Source of the DNA: Bacillota bacterium
GTDB taxonomy: Bacteria > Bacillota_I > Bacilli_A > Erysipelotrichales > Erysipelotrichaceae
Direction: 5' to 3'
Assembly: GCA_023388995.1 (NCBI GenBank)
Contig: JAEWFD010000021.1
Span: 1 to 24,579, forward strand
Length of the DNA: 24,579 nt
How positions within the stretch are numbered: the stretch's first letter is position 1; each line of letters starts with the position of its first letter. Under the pieces are notes generated by a model. That model made no database searches and had not been told where the DNA came from. It saw only the letters and a program-made list of their open reading frames with translations. The position numbers were made by a program, and so were the translations under genes. This document shows, piece by piece, positions 1 through 7,015 of the stretch.

Positions 1-95
1 TCACCGTGCTTTGTAGTGTAGGCTATCTCAATTGCATTTTATCAAAACAAACTAAGAAGTTATAGTAGAAAGCTCTTGTTTCACAAGGAGTTTGG

Positions 96-110
96 GACGG
101 CAAAGCCGTC
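96..110 (+). promoter_or_regulatory. Hairpin directly upstream of the ferredoxin ribosome-binding site
   Basis: A perfect 6-bp stem, GACGGC (96-101) and GCCGTC (105-110) with an AAA loop, ends three bases before the GGAGG ribosome-binding site (113-117). It has no T-run, so it is not a terminator. It could be a leader or processing hairpin in a polycistronic message. The sequence before it (1-95) contains no gene I can support; the operon may begin to the left of the window. Confidence 0.4.
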
Positions 111-122
111 ATGGAGGAAAAT

Positions 123-323
123 ATGAAGAGAAGAATTGCTTTGATTGGAAGTGATTGTGTTTCCTGCGGCTCCTGTGTAAAGGTATGCCCATTGCAGGCA
201 ATACAGATTTACAAAGGAATGATAGCGCAGGTGAATGCAGATAAGTGTGTAGGGTGCGGAAAATGTGCCCGGAATTGTCCGGCAGATGTAATCACCATTG
301 CGCAGCGGGAGGCAGCATTATGA
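123..323 (+). CDS. 2x[4Fe-4S] ferredoxin-type protein
   Basis: This 66-residue protein carries two classic four-cysteine cluster motifs, CVSCGSCVKVCP and CVGCGKCARNCP, so it should bind two [4Fe-4S] clusters and carry electrons at low potential. I chose the ATG at 123 because GGAGG (113-117) lies five bases before it; an in-frame ATG at 111 would place that GGAGG inside the gene. Its stop overlaps the start of the NapH-like membrane protein by four bases (ATGA), so the two are translationally coupled and probably exchange electrons. There is no signal peptide, so it is cytoplasmic. The electron donor and acceptor are not visible in the window. Confidence 0.88.
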   Translation: MKRRIALIGSDCVSCGSCVKVCPLQAIQIYKGMIAQVNADKCVGCGKCARNCPADVITIAQREAAL

Positions 324-955
324 AGACTAGCAAAATGAAAAAATGGTATGAGTATTTATGGATTGCTTCTTCTGTTTATCTGGTTTTAGGAGTTTTCAAT
401 ATTTTGTTTGCCTGGCTCGGCATCATTTGCTTTATTACACCGCTTGTTTTATCCCTGACTAAAAAAGATAAACTATATTGCAATCGCTATTGCGGACGCA
501 GCCAATTATTTGATTTACTTGGAAAATCTTTTTCACGGCAGAAAAAACCACCGTGTTTCCTCCGTTCACCGTGGTTTCGCTATGGTTTTCTGACTTTCTT
601 TATGTCCATGTTTATTTTGATGCTGGTTTCAACCTATCGCGTTTTTGCAGGAGCACCTTTAAAAGAAACGGTAACGCTTTTATGGATATTCCGGCTGCCA
701 TGGCATTGGACTGATACCTCGATAGTAGCGCCTTGGATTGCCCAGTTCGCATTTGGCTTTTATAGCATCATGCTGACATCCACTATCCTTGGATTCATCA
801 CAATGGTTCTTTACAAACCTCGTACTTGGTGTGTATACTGTCCTATGGGGTCTATGACACAAGGAATATGCAAATTGAAGTATCGAAAGGAATGGCATGA
901 GTATGGAAGAACAAGCGAAAAAGATAGCGGAATTACTGCGGTTACTAGCGAATGA
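320..955 (+). CDS. NapH-like polytopic membrane protein with Fe-S cysteine motifs
   Basis: This 211-residue protein has hydrophobic segments at about residues 12-45, 90-110 and 140-165, and cysteine-rich loops following membrane segments: CNRYCG near residue 54 and WCVYCPMG plus a further Cys near the C-terminus. This layout is that of NapH/NosR-type 4Fe-4S membrane proteins, which pass electrons between the quinone or cytoplasmic pool and a partner. The two cysteine motifs are shorter than full CxxCxxCxxxCP motifs, so the number of clusters is uncertain. It overlaps the ferredoxin gene upstream by four bases and the ArsR-type gene downstream by 59 bases. A redox partner such as an FMN-binding protein is often found beside such genes and could lie left of the window; that is inference. 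Confidence 0.75.
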   Translation: MKTSKMKKWYEYLWIASSVYLVLGVFNILFAWLGIICFITPLVLSLTKKDKLYCNRYCGRSQLFDLLGKSFSRQKKPPCFLRSPWFRYGFLTFFMSMFILMLVSTYRVFAGAPLKETVTLLWIFRLPWHWTDTSIVAPWIAQFAFGFYSIMLTSTILGFITMVLYKPRTWCVYCPMGSMTQGICKLKYRKEWHEYGRTSEKDSGITAVTSE

Positions 956-1187
956 GAATCGCTTGCTGATTCTTTGTGCTTTAATCGAATCACCACTCAC
1001 TGTAACAGAACTTGCTAAGTTTCTGCCGGCAATTACCCAATCAGCCCTCTCACAGCATCTGCTGTTACTAAAAACAGCAGGATTGCTGGACTCAAAGAAA
1101 AGCGGGCAGCATGTCACATATGCAATTGCGGATGAACGCATCAACATTGTGATTCAAACCTTGAAACAGCAATATTGCGATAAATAG
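897..1187 (+). CDS. ArsR-family repressor, SqrR/BigR-like (probable persulfide sensor)
   Basis: This 96-residue winged-helix protein reads as ArsR: 'LLANENRLLILCAL' in the N-terminal helices, recognition helix 'SALSQHLLLLKTAGLL' and the wing 'KKSGQHVTYAIAD'. It lacks the CxC metal site of ArsR/SmtB sensors. It does have exactly two cysteines, C27 in 'LILC' and C94 in the terminal 'QYC', 67 residues apart. In the family SqrR/BigR/YgaV two cysteines in these same places (about 66 apart) form a tetrasulfide or disulfide that releases DNA when sulfide or persulfide rises. The rhodanese gene starts eight bases downstream, which supports a sulfur role. AAAGGA at 886-891 sets the ATG at 897, inside the end of the membrane-protein gene. 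Confidence 0.85.
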   Translation: MSMEEQAKKIAELLRLLANENRLLILCALIESPLTVTELAKFLPAITQSALSQHLLLLKTAGLLDSKKSGQHVTYAIADERINIVIQTLKQQYCDK

Positions 1188-1195
1188 GAGATCTT

Positions 1196-1570
1196 ATGCG
1201 TAAATTAATATTATTTTTAGTTTTGATGGCAGGTATATTTACCTGCTCCTCAAAGAGCACAAATGATCCAAAGAAAATTACAGCCAAGGAAGCATATGCA
1301 ATGATGCAAGATGGAAATCATTATATCTTGTTAGATGTACGTACCCTTGAGGAATATGAGGAAGGTCATATAATCAATTCAATATTACTTCCTTATACAG
1401 AATTGGAGACAGAGGCATCCCATATACTCCCCGATCAAGATGTGCGTATCCTTCTATATTGCCGCAGCGGGCGACGTAGTGCCATAGCTGCTGAAACTCT
1501 TGCCAGCTTAGGTTATCAAACTATATACGACTTTGGCGGTATTCTTGATTGGCCTTATGACATCGAATAA
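1196..1570 (+). CDS. Secreted or lipid-anchored single-domain rhodanese
   Basis: This 124-residue protein begins with a hydrophobic leader ending in 'AGIFTCSS', which looks like a lipoprotein signal with Cys17, though the lipobox is not ideal (Phe-Thr before the Cys). The rest is one rhodanese domain: 'LLDVRTLEEYEEGHI' in the N-terminal half and the active-site loop 'YCRSGRRS' with catalytic Cys89. It should carry persulfide sulfur on that cysteine outside the membrane. AGGAG at 1186-1190 precedes the ATG by five bases. It is the last gene of the operon, followed at once by a terminator, and lies next to the probable persulfide-sensing repressor. Confidence 0.85.
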   Translation: MRKLILFLVLMAGIFTCSSKSTNDPKKITAKEAYAMMQDGNHYILLDVRTLEEYEEGHIINSILLPYTELETEASHILPDQDVRILLYCRSGRRSAIAAETLASLGYQTIYDFGGILDWPYDIE

Positions 1571-1596
1571 GACAGTGGGCGGCCATTGTCTTTTTC
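1571..1596 (+). terminator. Terminator of the Fe-S/ArsR/rhodanese operon
   Basis: An 8-bp stem, GACAGTGG (1571-1578) with CCATTGTC (1583-1590), including one G-T pair, is followed directly by TTTTT. It begins on the base after the rhodanese stop codon. Confidence 0.8.
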
Positions 1597-1631
1597 ATTG
1601 CTTTATCGCACTTATATTAGAGCATACATCA

Positions 1632-1660
1632 TTGAACCAACGAAATGTAAACAATAAAAT
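1632..1660 (+). promoter_or_regulatory. Candidate sigma-A promoter for the HPr-kinase-like gene
   Basis: TTGAAC (1632-1637) and TAAAAT (1655-1660) are separated by 17 bases, a fair match to TTGACA/TATAAT. It lies in the 206-base gap between the rhodanese terminator and the next gene, about 115 bases before the start codon. A later TATACT at 1745-1750 is an alternative -10. The rest of this gap is AT-rich with no gene. Confidence 0.35.
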
Positions 1661-1776
1661 CCAATTGCATTTATTTTCTGATATTTAATTGTAAATTTTC
1701 AATGTTATCAGTGAAAACGGTATACATTCTCCAATATTTTTCTTATACTGTTATTAGTGCAGAAAGGAAACAGACT

Positions 1777-3483
1777 ATGAGAGAACTACTCTATCTGAAA
1801 CAAAATTTATGTATTTTGAATTATACAAAATCTTATCCTATTACGTTTGATGAGGTCTTATCTACAAACGGATTTGAACAAGTATTGCTGACATATTTTG
1901 CATACCTGAAAAAGAAAGATTACAAGCAATATCAATGGCTTTGTAACTATCAGGAAGCACCTGATGCCATTCATAAGATTACGTATTTACTAAAATCTTT
2001 GATTGTCTTTCAACTAGATGAAATTGTTTCGCCATATTTGGATGAACCCAAACGGTTTCAATACTTCATTGAAGATTTATATAATTTCTGGCGGCATACC
2101 AACCGTTTCTCCCTCATTACAACACGCACTACAACAGGGTTGCAGCTAGCAAACTTCATAGAAGCTGATGCCCGCTTCAATCAGTTGATTTTGTCATTGT
2201 ATCGTACAATCGAAGAACGGCTGCAGGGAAAAAAGAATAGTGTTTACCGGCAATTGAATGCTGGCACAAATGCTTGCATTGTCACTCGTGATGTTCCATG
2301 GATCATTCCGGCTGGTTATGAAAAACTGGCAGGTATTCCTTTTTTAGATTCTTTAATGCTGCGCACACCACTCATCCTGCATCCTAAATCCAATAAACGA
2401 GAAGGATCTTTCCAGGCATCAGCTGATAACCCAATTTTAGAATTCAATGGTGAGTACAATGACTGGTTTTGCTATCCTGCAAAAATAGGTCAATTAACTG
2501 CATTTCTATATTTTCATCGTGACTTCATGGCCAACGGCATCTCCCTTGCTAATTTATTTCAGCTGGCAAACGAAGAGGATTTTATCAATCAAAAACCAGA
2601 TTTGATTTGCTTATATGGTATAGAGGATCAACGGGAAGAATGCCGTTTTTATTACGATGAAGTAAATCAAATGCATATCGGTGCTGTGTCTTATTCCGAT
2701 CGAATTTCTTACTTCGGGTATCTGAAGAAAATGTCATTAACTTTGCATAACCTTGCTGTTATGCGAAAAAATAAATTGCCGGTTCATGGAGCTATGGTTA
2801 ACATTACGCTAAAAAGCGGCAGTACAAAAGGGGTTATTTTTATCGGTGATTCGGGTGCCGGCAAAAGTGAGACAATTGAAGCTCTGCGTTTGGTGGGAGA
2901 CGAGGACATCGCCAAAATGGATATTGTATTTGATGATATGGGATCTATTTCCTACGAGGATGGCCAATTATATGCTCAAGGTACCGAGATTGGTGCATTC
3001 ATTCGTCTTGATGACCTAGAAAAAGGCACAGCCTATCGTGATATGGACCGCAGTATCTTTATGAATCCGGAATCCAGCAACGCCCGCGTTATATTACCAG
3101 CTGCTGATTACGACTTGGTAATTCAAAAACACAAAATCGATATGGTTTTGTATGCCAACAATTATGCCGATGTCTTTGGATTGCTGCCATTCCATACCCT
3201 CCAAGATGCAAAACAGACTTTTACGGAAGGCAAACGATTTGCGAAGGGAACAACGCATGAGTTTGGACTAACCCAGACTTATTTTGCAAACCCGTTTGGC
3301 CCTATGCAGCAGCAAGAACTATGTGATACTATCCTGGATCAAATTTTCGCAGCATTTGCAAAACACCAAGTATTTATTGGAGAGATATTCACTCGTCTTG
3401 GACTTGACCCTGATAATCGCTATGGTATCAAAGAAGCGGCTAGGTCTTTGCTCGACTATCTCCATCGCATTGATCAAGCCTAA
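1777..3483 (+). CDS. HPr-kinase/PEPCK-like P-loop protein with a large N-terminal region
   Basis: The protein has 568 residues from the ATG at 1777, which has AAAGGA eight bases upstream; an earlier in-frame ATG at 1702 has no ribosome-binding site. Residues about 330-480 resemble the HPr kinase/phosphorylase core: 'HGAMVNI' (His337), the P-loop 'GDSGAGKSE' (357-365, Lys363), and 'FDDMGSI' (Asp386, Asp387). HPrK uses a histidine, P-loop lysine and aspartate in this order, and its loop reads GDSGxGKSE. The first 330 residues match nothing I recognise, and the total is almost twice the length of true HPrK (about 310). It may be a nucleotide-dependent kinase with another target; automated annotation may call it a PEP carboxykinase because the folds are related. 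It stands alone between two terminators. Confidence 0.6.
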   Translation: MRELLYLKQNLCILNYTKSYPITFDEVLSTNGFEQVLLTYFAYLKKKDYKQYQWLCNYQEAPDAIHKITYLLKSLIVFQLDEIVSPYLDEPKRFQYFIEDLYNFWRHTNRFSLITTRTTTGLQLANFIEADARFNQLILSLYRTIEERLQGKKNSVYRQLNAGTNACIVTRDVPWIIPAGYEKLAGIPFLDSLMLRTPLILHPKSNKREGSFQASADNPILEFNGEYNDWFCYPAKIGQLTAFLYFHRDFMANGISLANLFQLANEEDFINQKPDLICLYGIEDQREECRFYYDEVNQMHIGAVSYSDRISYFGYLKKMSLTLHNLAVMRKNKLPVHGAMVNITLKSGSTKGVIFIGDSGAGKSETIEALRLVGDEDIAKMDIVFDDMGSISYEDGQLYAQGTEIGAFIRLDDLEKGTAYRDMDRSIFMNPESSNARVILPAADYDLVIQKHKIDMVLYANNYADVFGLLPFHTLQDAKQTFTEGKRFAKGTTHEFGLTQTYFANPFGPMQQQELCDTILDQIFAAFAKHQVFIGEIFTRLGLDPDNRYGIKEAARSLLDYLHRIDQA

Positions 3484-3497
3484 TTACTGTATGCAAG

Positions 3498-3549
3498 AAT
3501 CCTCTAACAAGGCAACGCAAAAAATATGTGCCTGTAAGAGGATTTTTTG
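3498..3549 (+). terminator. Terminator after the HPr-kinase-like gene
   Basis: AATCCTCT (3498-3505) pairs with AGAGGATT (3537-3544), with an inner AGGCA/TGCCT helix, followed by a run of six T (3543-3548). The opposite strand has no T-run after the stem, so it serves the + strand gene. The remaining bases up to 3615 hold nothing further that I can identify. Confidence 0.8.
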
Positions 3550-3615
3550 TAAGAAATGTTCTTTAAAAGATTATCATACTGCACATACAAGGCAATCATG
3601 AACTTGCTGTATTAT

Positions 3616-4479
3616 CTACATTTTACTGATTACAGGCACATAAAGATCTGCAGTGAGTATTCCTTGCTTAAAATAATAATATTCGATATCATGGTTGCCT
3701 GCATGCTCGTAGTTAGATTCTATTAACCACACAGAATATATATAATCCCAGGTTTTTTGGACACTTTCGGTAATTGGGCCAATCATGCTGAACACTGCGT
3801 AAAGTGAAGATTCTAAATGATACACTGCCATATTCTCAGGCACATAACATCCGGAAGCAACTTCGTGCCCTATCAGATAGTCAAATTCATCGCCATCAGC
3901 AAAGATGCAAATTCCCATGCTTTCATCAGCATGTTTCTTTGCAGCTATTTTTGCACTTTCATTTTCGGTGTGCCAGTCATGCCATAACAGCGGGATATCC
4001 TGCAAATTGCTTCCATCCGCTTTTAGAGTTGTTCTTTTACCAACAACATCTCTTTTTGGAAGTTTCTTGAATATGGGAGTCAGACCATCAACCATCAAAT
4101 TATACCGGAATTGCATATAGTCCAGACTCATAGGCTCTCTAATTGAATAAAACGACTTACTAGTTCGGACTTCAGACGGATTTCTTCCATAAACTCGCTC
4201 AAAGGCCCTGCTGAAAGCCTCCCTTGATTCATAACCATGTTTTATGCCAATCTCCACAATAGGCATATTCGTATTTATCAACTGCTTCGCTGCTTCAGTC
4301 ATTCTTCTTTTCCTGACATATTCTTTCAGCGAATCTCCAACTGCATTCTTAAAAATACGATGGAAATGGTACAAAGAATAGCCCGATTCCATGGCAACAG
4401 AGGATAAATCAATGTCTTCATATAGATGCTTCTCTATATAACAGATCGCCTTTTCTAAAGAACTCATATAGGACATCAT
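3616..4479 (-). CDS. AraC-family regulator with GyrI-like effector-binding domain
   Basis: About 287 residues. Residues 1-105 form a double helix-turn-helix of AraC type ('SGYSLYHFHRIFKNAVGDSLKEY' region and 'GYESREAFSRAFERVYGRNPSE'). The rest, from about residue 125, looks like the GyrI-like small-molecule-binding domain ('YAVFSMIGPITESVQKTWDYIY'). This is the Rob/BltR-like architecture in which a ligand controls DNA binding. The strong AAGAGGTGAT ribosome-binding site (4490-4481) favours the ATG at 4479, five bases after its core; ATG 4476 is also possible, and the upstream GTG at 4485 lies inside the site. It follows the transglutaminase-like gene by 19 bases, so they form one operon and it may control that operon. 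Confidence 0.85.
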   Translation of the reverse strand: MMSYMSSLEKAICYIEKHLYEDIDLSSVAMESGYSLYHFHRIFKNAVGDSLKEYVRKRRMTEAAKQLINTNMPIVEIGIKHGYESREAFSRAFERVYGRNPSEVRTSKSFYSIREPMSLDYMQFRYNLMVDGLTPIFKKLPKRDVVGKRTTLKADGSNLQDIPLLWHDWHTENESAKIAAKKHADESMGICIFADGDEFDYLIGHEVASGCYVPENMAVYHLESSLYAVFSMIGPITESVQKTWDYIYSVWLIESNYEHAGNHDIEYYYFKQGILTADLYVPVISKM

Positions 4480-4498
4480 TATCACCTCTTTACTGTAT

Positions 4499-5350
4499 TT
4501 ACAATTCGCCTGAAGCAGCAGGTACTTTTATTTTACCATTTGCTTCAACATATGTGTACAAAGCCGCAAAATTAGAATCTACCTGCAAAGTATGCAAGGC
4601 TAGTTCATCCATAGTCTTGTAGTCTTTTTCTGTCCACTCGTCTATCGGCAGACTCTTATACCCACCCCACATATCCCACGGCTGCATCGGCATTCCTAAC
4701 AATGAATTTACATCTAAAAGCAAATTGCATCTTAAATATTCATATCCCCACCACTTGAAAATACCAAATAACTCCGGATTAAGTGTTCCTTCCCTGCATA
4801 ATAGCCATGCTCTTGCTCCTGTCAGAAAATCTTTTGCACTAACATCCAAAGGATCAAAAGGTAATTGCAAGGCGGCTTGCTGGAGTGTATCCAGCTGAGC
4901 ATCTGCCATCACCCACTTATTCTTTCCTTCATTCCAATATTCCAGCACCCAATGATCAATATATTTATTTGTTTCAATATAATTTGCAAAGCCACATCTT
5001 GCTCTGGCTGGTATCCCCGCTTCGCGGCATAACGCTGCAGCAACGACAGAAAAATCCCGGCAGATTGCTATCATTTTATCTTGATTTGTTTTCTGATCCG
5101 ACACATGATGAAATCCTTTTTTATCTAAAAAGGTTAATTTATCCGCAAACCTTCGTATATTCGGTTCCTGTTTTCTTTCCTCACTGAGCATAACTCCATA
5201 AGAATCTGACCAATGTTGATGCAATAAAATATTCTGCACATAACCAACAATCGTTTTGATATCTTTCGGAATGTCTGCAACCATATGTTTCATTGTATTA
5301 ACTTCTGTCATTCTGTCATGTACTCGATATTGATCAAGAATATTTTTCAT
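4499..5350 (-). CDS. Transglutaminase-like superfamily protein
   Basis: This 283-residue protein has a transglutaminase core with the Cys-His-Asp triad visible: Cys97 in 'ICRDFSVVAAALCREAG', His133 in 'DHWVLEYW' and Asp150 in 'WVMADAQLD'. The phrase 'AGIPARARCGF' between Cys and His is typical of the family. It has no signal peptide or membrane segment, so it acts in the cytoplasm, as a protease or amide-modifying enzyme of unknown substrate. A clear AGGAGTGA ribosome-binding site precedes the ATG. It is the first gene of a two-gene operon with an AraC/GyrI-type regulator, which suggests induction by a small molecule. Confidence 0.82.
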   Translation of the reverse strand: MKNILDQYRVHDRMTEVNTMKHMVADIPKDIKTIVGYVQNILLHQHWSDSYGVMLSEERKQEPNIRRFADKLTFLDKKGFHHVSDQKTNQDKMIAICRDFSVVAAALCREAGIPARARCGFANYIETNKYIDHWVLEYWNEGKNKWVMADAQLDTLQQAALQLPFDPLDVSAKDFLTGARAWLLCREGTLNPELFGIFKWWGYEYLRCNLLLDVNSLLGMPMQPWDMWGGYKSLPIDEWTEKDYKTMDELALHTLQVDSNFAALYTYVEANGKIKVPAASGEL

Positions 5351-5410
5351 TAAATTTCACTCCTATCTTCAACAAAGATTGAGGTCGCCCCCACTTTTTT
5401 TAATACTTTC

Positions 5411-5416
5411 ATTATA
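5411..5416 (-). promoter_or_regulatory. Candidate -10 box for the transglutaminase/AraC operon
   Basis: Read on the minus strand this is a perfect TATAAT, about 60 bases before the start codon. The expected -35 position (5439-5434) reads ACGCAT, far from TTGACA. A good -10 with a poor -35 would fit a promoter that needs an activator, such as the AraC protein of the same operon; this is inference. Confidence 0.35.
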
Positions 5417-5468
5417 AATCTCTGACAGCTGAAATGCGTGATATTTTGTGCGCTTTTCTTGTCTAATC

Positions 5469-5497
5469 AAAAAAGATGATTTACATAATCAATCATC
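5469..5497 (-). terminator. Terminator of the D,D-carboxypeptidase gene
   Basis: On the minus strand GATGATT and AATCATC (5497-5491 and 5481-5475) form a 7-bp stem with a nine-base loop, followed by six T (5474-5469). It lies about 40 bases after the carboxypeptidase stop codon. Confidence 0.7.
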
Positions 5498-5533
5498 CTT
5501 AAAATGTATATTTTCAATTTTGTCTGGCACCTA

Positions 5534-6916
5534 TTAAAAAGTTACCTTATTCTTACTCTCTTTTAGTTTTTTAGAATTCGTATAATAATCCTTGAATGCT
5601 ATCTTACGATTCAGCACAATTTTTTTCTTTGCATTTCGATAGTTCAAAAATGAGTTATAAAATAACAATGCAAGCATAACGTACATCCAGTATTTCCCTA
5701 ATATTGTTTCCAGCAACGTTAAAGTTCTCCCTAAAAATGGGGCATCAATTGTTTGAACAGATACCAAGTCAATACTGCGGACCATCTCACCTTGCCAGCT
5801 CCATTGCACAAAGCCTACTGCGTCATGTTCGGTAATCGGCAATGGGATGCTGTCCGGCATCATGATAGATACTTCCAAATCCTCTGCTATAAGATCTTTT
5901 TGCACCAAAAAGACAGGATCTTGGTCTAATACAAATGAAACATCTTTTTTCTCTTTCCCCAATTGACGATGCTGGGTAAAATCTTGTTTATTTGGAATAG
6001 CTATCAGCTTATAGTTTTGAAACAGAGTGGGTGTCAATTGCTTCACGTCTAAATTAGGAGCATGGTGGTACGAAACCAACGGGATTGGTGCCTGCATCAA
6101 CACAATGATAAAGGACATTCCATTCGCTTGGACATAGGCACTGACACAACGCCCTGCATCACCGGTAATACCTGTCTTTCCAAGAACAACTTCTTGCTGG
6201 TAAATATCACTTTGGTGATTCATCGGCAAGAAAGTACCGCGAAGCGGTATTGTTCTTGAAGCTCTTCCTTGTATCTGCATTTGATCCTGGTAAGTACTTT
6301 GAATCGTTGCCAATAAAGGACTTTGAAGAAATTCTTTCATTATGACCGCCATATCATATGCCGTTGTATATTGATCCGCTTCATCTAAACCGTGTGCATT
6401 CTTCAATTTGGTATCTACGAGCTGTAATTGCTCGATTTTTTGATTCACTAAAGAAAGATATGATTTCTGCGTTTTCTTTTCCAAATAGGATGCGAGGGCA
6501 TTGCTGGAATCTGCACCGGATGCAATCAACATCCCCTTTAGCGCATCCATCACACTAACTTGATCTTGTACACGCAACCCATTAACTGTTGCGGAGCGGC
6601 TAGCTAAGCCGTCCAGCATTTCCTGTGTTATCGTAATTGTATCTGTCAGCTGATCTGTCTCAATGTGGTCTAAAACGACTAATGCTGTCACTAGCTTTGT
6701 TAAAGAGGCCGGAGCAGTACGTACCGTTGCATTTTTCTCATAAACAATCGTGTCGGCTTCCACATTCCATATGATGATATTTTTACTGTAGAACGGTATA
6801 TCTTTCATGGCGGCAGCATACACCCTTATAGGGAAACAAGTAGTTAGCAAAAACAATACGATGAATTTCCAGCGCATTTGTTTAGCATTCAAGCTTTCCT
6901 GCCATCTTTTTTCCAT
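5534..6916 (-). CDS. D-alanyl-D-alanine carboxypeptidase (PBP5/DacA-like)
   Basis: This 460-residue protein trims the terminal D-Ala of peptidoglycan stem peptides outside the membrane. All three penicillin-binding motifs are present: SLTK (Ser71-Lys74), SSN (137-139) and KTG (247-249). A signal peptide covers about residues 15-36, and a C-terminal hydrophobic stretch ('MYVMLALLFYN') followed by a lysine-rich tail anchors it. The section between about 290 and 400 is the PBP5-type C-terminal domain. I chose the ATG at 6916, eight bases after AGAGG (6929-6925); the GTG at 6922 is too close to that site. It follows the bactofilin gene, so both may act on cell shape. Confidence 0.9.
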   Translation of the reverse strand: MEKRWQESLNAKQMRWKFIVLFLLTTCFPIRVYAAAMKDIPFYSKNIIIWNVEADTIVYEKNATVRTAPASLTKLVTALVVLDHIETDQLTDTITITQEMLDGLASRSATVNGLRVQDQVSVMDALKGMLIASGADSSNALASYLEKKTQKSYLSLVNQKIEQLQLVDTKLKNAHGLDEADQYTTAYDMAVIMKEFLQSPLLATIQSTYQDQMQIQGRASRTIPLRGTFLPMNHQSDIYQQEVVLGKTGITGDAGRCVSAYVQANGMSFIIVLMQAPIPLVSYHHAPNLDVKQLTPTLFQNYKLIAIPNKQDFTQHRQLGKEKKDVSFVLDQDPVFLVQKDLIAEDLEVSIMMPDSIPLPITEHDAVGFVQWSWQGEMVRSIDLVSVQTIDAPFLGRTLTLLETILGKYWMYVMLALLFYNSFLNYRNAKKKIVLNRKIAFKDYYTNSKKLKESKNKVTF

Positions 6917-6956
6917 GCCCACTACCTCTGACTCTTATAGATCCATTGTACACAGT

Positions 6957-6989
6957 TTTTTCTTTTGTTTCCATACAACAAAAGAAAAA
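6957..6989. repeat. 13-bp perfect AT-rich inverted repeat
   Basis: TTTTTCTTTTGTT (6957-6969) and AACAAAAGAAAAA (6977-6989) are exact reverse complements around a seven-base loop. It sits in the 99-base gap between the bactofilin and carboxypeptidase genes. Neither strand gives a T-run after the stem, so by itself it is not a normal terminator. Confidence 0.6.
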
Positions 6990-7010
6990 TGTGGATATTA
7001 TTACCCACAT
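6981..7010 (-). terminator. Probable terminator after bactofilin
   Basis: On the minus strand ATGTGG (7010-7005) pairs with CCACAT (6994-6989) across a ten-base loop, and TTTTCTTT follows. It is close to the bactofilin stop. The T-rich part also forms one arm of the larger inverted repeat at 6957-6989, so two folds compete. The stem is short and confidence is moderate. Confidence 0.45.
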
Positions 7011-7015
7011 CTGTT

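Noticed and set aside
16..95. End of a gene or tRNA at the left edge
   Set aside because: No frame with a recognisable end and no cloverleaf could be found in the first 95 bases.
680..1147. Open frame on the minus strand across the NapH-like and ArsR-type genes
   Set aside because: It has no ribosome-binding site or recognisable domain and lies opposite two well-supported genes.
3284..3601. 105-codon frame overlapping the end of the HPr-kinase-like gene
   Set aside because: It runs through the terminator hairpin and has no ribosome-binding site; the cysteine-rich end is a chance reading of the terminator region.
6957..6989. The 13-bp inverted repeat as a simple terminator
   Set aside because: On both strands the arm after the loop ends in A-rich, not T-rich, sequence, so a stem-plus-T-run model does not work.
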